This document shows, piece by piece, positions 5,635 to 8,655 of a stretch of 8,655 nucleotides of DNA (positions within the stretch are counted from its first letter, which is position 1; the number at the start of each line of letters is the position of its first letter). The notes beneath the pieces were generated by a model. The model ran no database searches. It saw only the letters and a program-made list of their open reading frames with translations, and was not told the origin of the DNA. The position numbers and the translations under genes were made by a program. This stretch comes from Actinomycetes bacterium (GTDB lineage Bacteria; Actinomycetota; Acidimicrobiia; Acidimicrobiales; Palsa-688): contig JAKAXG010000147.1 in the NCBI GenBank assembly GCA_021827225.1, forward strand, positions 1-8,655, written 5' to 3'.

Positions 5635-6824
5635 GCCCCGATCCCGCCCAGTTCCGGGCCGCCGTCCGGGCTCTCGTCGCCGAGCCCCTGACCGACCGGA
5701 CGAGTCCCGCGTTCCCCGAGATGCGCCGGCACCGGCGGGAGCTGATCCGGTTCTTCGCCGACGAGTTGGGCTACCGCCTCGACGCCACCCGCCCGCACGC
5801 GGCCCGGCTGGCCAAGCTGCCGGGCCCCGGTCACCAACCTCGGGGGCTCCAGACCCGGGGCGGGCGGCGTTTCGACGGCCGGCGCTACGCCCTCGTGTGC
5901 CTGGTGCTGGCGTCGGCCGAGAGCGCCGGTGAGTACACCACCTTGCAGCGGCTCTTCGACGACGTGGGGCTGCGGGCGTCGGGCGTCGAGGGGCTGGGTT
6001 GGGACGGGCGGGTGGCCGCCGACCGGAGGGTGTTCATCCATGCGGTCCAGGCCCTGCAGGACCTGGGGGTGTTCGAGCGGGCGGACGGTGACGAGGAGCG
6101 CTTCGCCCGAGGCGAGGCCGGCGGCGACGCCCTGTACCGCATCGACCGTGACCGCTTGTCGCTGCTGCCGACCACGGCTCAGCCTCCGTCGCTGGCCGCC
6201 GGCCCGGCCGACGTGGCCGACGAGGCCTATCCCGATACGGAGCAGGGTCGCCTGCTGCGCCGACGGCATCGGGTCACCCGTGCGCTCGTGGAGGAGCCGG
6301 TCGTGTACCGCGACGACCTGACCGACGAGGAGATCGACTACCTGCGCTCCCAGCGGGGCCGGCTCGAACGGCTGCTCGCCGACAGGTTCGGCCTGACCCT
6401 CGAGGCGCGGGCGGAGGGGTGGGTCACCCTCGACGAGACCGGGGAGCTCTCCGATCTGCACTGGCCGGACTACGGGGCGGCCGAGACGACCGCCCTGAGG
6501 CTGTGCGACGAGCTACGGGCCCGCCGCCTCGTCGCCGACCGGCTCGACGAGTGGCCCATCTCGGAGGTGGTGGCCTTCGTGCGGCAGCTTTCCGACGAGT
6601 ACGCCGGCTACTGGAAGAAGGGCACCGACGACGAGGCCGGCGCGCAGCGTCTGGCCGAAGAGGCCATCGACATCCTGGTCGCCGGCCGGCTCGCGGTCCG
6701 CAGCCCGACCGGGTTGACGGCCCGGCCGGCCGCGGCCCGCTACGCCGCCCTCGACGCGGTGCGGCCCGCCCCGACACTGGCGCCCATCGAGTTAGAGGTA
6801 TCAGAAGCAGAGGAGCCGTCCTGA
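5631..6824 (+). CDS. jetB: Wadjet JetB, KITE-like subunit (TIGR02678 family)
   Basis: A 397-residue protein of the TIGR02678/DUF2398 type, the second gene of this Wadjet variant. It should form winged-helix (KITE/MukE-like) dimers that bind the JetA kleisin and DNA. Visible features: an N-terminal helical segment (MRRHRRELIRFFADELGYRL, 31-50), RRYALVCLVLASAES (84-98) followed by TTLQRLFDDV, which is characteristic of the family, FIHAVQALQDLGVFER, YRDDLTDEEIDYLRSQRGRL, and RAEGWVTLDETGELSD before a C-terminal winged-helix region. It ends in an acidic tail (ELEVSEAEEPS). The start ATG overlaps the jetA stop as ATGA, with AGGGAG (5617-5622) 8 nt upstream as ribosome binding site, so this start is firm. 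jetC begins after a 1-nt gap. Confidence 0.85.
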   Translation: MSPDPAQFRAAVRALVAEPLTDRTSPAFPEMRRHRRELIRFFADELGYRLDATRPHAARLAKLPGPGHQPRGLQTRGGRRFDGRRYALVCLVLASAESAGEYTTLQRLFDDVGLRASGVEGLGWDGRVAADRRVFIHAVQALQDLGVFERADGDEERFARGEAGGDALYRIDRDRLSLLPTTAQPPSLAAGPADVADEAYPDTEQGRLLRRRHRVTRALVEEPVVYRDDLTDEEIDYLRSQRGRLERLLADRFGLTLEARAEGWVTLDETGELSDLHWPDYGAAETTALRLCDELRARRLVADRLDEWPISEVVAFVRQLSDEYAGYWKKGTDDEAGAQRLAEEAIDILVAGRLAVRSPTGLTARPAAARYAALDAVRPAPTLAPIELEVSEAEEPS

Positions 6825-6825
6825 T

Positions 6826-8655
6826 ATGACCGCCACCATCGAGCGGCTGCCCGGATCCCAGCGCCTACCGCGGCCGTCGGCCGGTCGCATGCGCCCTCTG
6901 CGGGCCGGGATCATCAACGTCTGGGAGTACGACCACCAGGAGTTCTGGTTCTCCGACGGCCGGTTGATCCTGCGGGGCCAGAACACGGCAGGGAAGTCGA
7001 AGGCGCTGGAGCTGTTGTTCCCGTTCGTCCTCGACGGCGACATCCGCCCGCAGCGCCTCGACCCGTTCGGGTCGGTGTCGAAGACGATGTACTGGAACCT
7101 CATCGGCTTCTGCGAGCGGGAATCGGCCATCGGTTACTGCTGGGCCGAGTTCGGCCGCATCGACGAGGACGGGGCCGAGCAGTTCGTGACCTGCATCGTC
7201 GGCATGCGGTCGGTCCGCTCTGCCGGGAAGAAGGTGGACACCTGGTTCGCCGTCACTCCCGCACGCGTCGGAGCCGACCTGGACCTGGCCCCGTCCGACC
7301 TGCCGCTCACGCAGGACCGCTTCCGCGCCGCGGTGGCCGCTCTCCCAGAGCGCAGCGTGTTCTCCACATCGGCCCGGGACCACAGGGCGGCGGTGGACCA
7401 CGCCCTGTTCGGTCTGGGTCCCGAGCGCTACGACGCATTGGTGCATCTCCTGCTGCAGCTGCGCCGGCCGAAGCTGTCGGAGAAGCTGGACATGACCCGG
7501 CTCGGCGAGTACCTGACCGACGCCCTCCCGCCGCTCGAGCACCACCGCATGGAGCGCCTGGCCACCGCCTTCGCCCGCCTGGACGACGAGTCGGCGGCCC
7601 TCGAGCGCCTCGAGGCCAGCGCCCGTGAACTGCACAGCTTCCTCGACCACTACCGGGCCCACGCCCGGGTCCAGACCCGCCTGCGGGCCGACGACGTCCG
7701 CTCGGCCAACAGCCAGTTCGACCGGGTCACCGAGCGGGCCCGGGTCGAGCGGGAGAAGCACGACGGGGCCACCGCCCTGCTCACCGACATCGACACCCGC
7801 CTGGCCGCCCTGGCCGCCGACATCGTCCGCATCAACGGCCAGCTGGCCGGACTCGACCTCTCCAAGGTGCACGCCCTCGAAGAAGTGGGAAAAAGGGCGG
7901 CCGCCGCGGAGTCGACCGCCACCGCCCTGGAACGGCGGGCGGCGCAGGACCGGGAGGTCGCCGGTCGCGACCGGTCGCGCTCAACTACAGCTTCCGATGC
8001 GGAGGCCACCGCAGCGGCTCGCCGCGACGAGTTGGTCGAGGTGGCGGGTCAGGCCGCCATGGCCGGCGGGGTGGGGCAGGAGCACGAGCTGCACGCGGCT
8101 CAGTTGTCGAGCGAACCGGGTCGGGCCCGGGTGGCGCTGCGGGGCGTGGCCGACCGGAGAGAGGCACTGGTCCGCAAGGTCCGCGCCGCGGCGGCCGCGG
8201 CGGAGGGCGCCCGCCAGCGGATCCTGGCCGACCAGCGAGCGTCCGAGGACGCGGAGCTTGCCTTGGAGGGGGCGCGTCGTGAGTTGGCCGCGGCGGAGTC
8301 CGAGTTGGAGGCGGCCGTCGGCGACCTGGTCGAGGAAGTTGCGGCCTGGTCGGCCCGGTGGGCGGTGTCGGTGCCGGCTTCCCAGGTGGACGCGCTGGTG
8401 GCGGGGGAGCGGGTGACGGCCCGTCCCCTGCTGGCCGATGCGCGCCGGACGGTCGCAGAGGCCCGGTCGGCGTTGGAACGGGAGGCGGCCCTCGTGGCCG
8501 ACCGGCGGTCGACCGCGGCGGCCGACCGGGCGCAGGTCGAGGCGGAAACCGACCTGGCCCCGCCGGCCCGGCCGGGGCGTCCGGCGGAGCGGCCCGACGG
8601 CTTCACCCCGCTGTGGGCGTGCGTCGACTTCGTACCCTCGCTGTCGGACGTCGAC
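6826..8655 (+). CDS. jetC: Wadjet JetC, SMC-like ATPase (TIGR02680 family), partial
   Basis: The first 610 codons of a much longer gene; the frame is open to the right edge. TIGR02680 proteins are usually well over 1,300 residues, so more than half is missing. JetC is the motor subunit: its ATPase heads and long coiled-coil arms extrude DNA loops so that circular plasmids are sensed and cut by JetD. Residues 24-71 are the N-terminal head, with a Walker A loop GQNTAGKS (51-58, K57) then KALELLFPFVLDG. DPFGSVSKTMYWNL (79-92) is a family hallmark. The head continues to about residue 230. From there to about 575 the sequence is Ala/Glu/Arg/Leu-rich with heptad character, the outgoing coiled coil. 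PARPGRPAERPDG then LWACVDF (near 583-602) marks the approach to the hinge in this family. Signature motif and Walker B lie outside the window. Start ATG 6826 has AGAGGAG (6809-6815) 10 nt upstream. Confidence 0.9.
   Translation, partial: MTATIERLPGSQRLPRPSAGRMRPLRAGIINVWEYDHQEFWFSDGRLILRGQNTAGKSKALELLFPFVLDGDIRPQRLDPFGSVSKTMYWNLIGFCERESAIGYCWAEFGRIDEDGAEQFVTCIVGMRSVRSAGKKVDTWFAVTPARVGADLDLAPSDLPLTQDRFRAAVAALPERSVFSTSARDHRAAVDHALFGLGPERYDALVHLLLQLRRPKLSEKLDMTRLGEYLTDALPPLEHHRMERLATAFARLDDESAALERLEASARELHSFLDHYRAHARVQTRLRADDVRSANSQFDRVTERARVEREKHDGATALLTDIDTRLAALAADIVRINGQLAGLDLSKVHALEEVGKRAAAAESTATALERRAAQDREVAGRDRSRSTTASDAEATAAARRDELVEVAGQAAMAGGVGQEHELHAAQLSSEPGRARVALRGVADRREALVRKVRAAAAAAEGARQRILADQRASEDAELALEGARRELAAAESELEAAVGDLVEEVAAWSARWAVSVPASQVDALVAGERVTARPLLADARRTVAEARSALEREAALVADRRSTAAADRAQVEAETDLAPPARPGRPAERPDGFTPLWACVDFVPSLSDVD

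Noticed and set aside
6865..7872. 335-aa minus-strand frame opposite jetC
   Set aside because: It mirrors the GC-rich third positions of jetC. It is Val/Gly/Gln-rich with no domain character, a typical antisense shadow.

Overview
The window looks like part of a defence island from a high-GC actinobacterium. The reasons are a strong G/C bias at third codon positions, the toxin-antitoxin and Wadjet families present, and apparently leaderless starts. The sequence does not identify the genus. No rRNA, tRNA, IS element, integrase or CRISPR array was found.

Layout. Positions 1-3258 form a leftward unit. A promoter with an overlapping near-palindromic operator (about 3229-3258) drives a HigB/Gp49-like RelE-superfamily toxin (2802-3221) and an XRE-type antitoxin (2434-2805), whose frames overlap by 4 nt. 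After an 80-nt gap comes a long gene, 2353 down to 1, open for 784 codons and running off the left edge. It encodes an archaeo-eukaryotic primase (AEP) domain fused to an SF2 helicase, the architecture of TOTE conflict systems. This is the largest gene of the left half.

Positions 3259 to about 3690 hold no convincing gene, only small repeats and inverted repeats. An apparently orphan RelE/ParE-type toxin (about 3691-3987, rightward) follows. It has a complete toxin core but no visible antitoxin and no good start codon.

Positions 4132-8655 are the first three genes of a rightward Wadjet-type (JetABCD/EptABCD) operon of the TIGR02677/TIGR02678/TIGR02680 family set: JetA kleisin-like, JetB KITE-like and the N-terminal 610 residues of the SMC-like JetC ATPase. 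The genes overlap by 4 nt or are 1 nt apart. JetC is cut by the right edge, and the nuclease gene jetD is expected beyond it.

How the genes may work together. Wadjet complexes extrude and cleave small circular plasmid DNA. TOTE primase-helicases are predicted, not well proven, anti-element effectors. The TA pair on the TOTE side could stabilise or regulate the TOTE module. The two units are transcribed away from each other, and the junction between them (about 3260-4130) looks decayed or rearranged. The most notable points are the TA-TOTE unit beside Wadjet, the leaderless TA promoter/operator, and the damaged orphan RelE gene just upstream of jetA.
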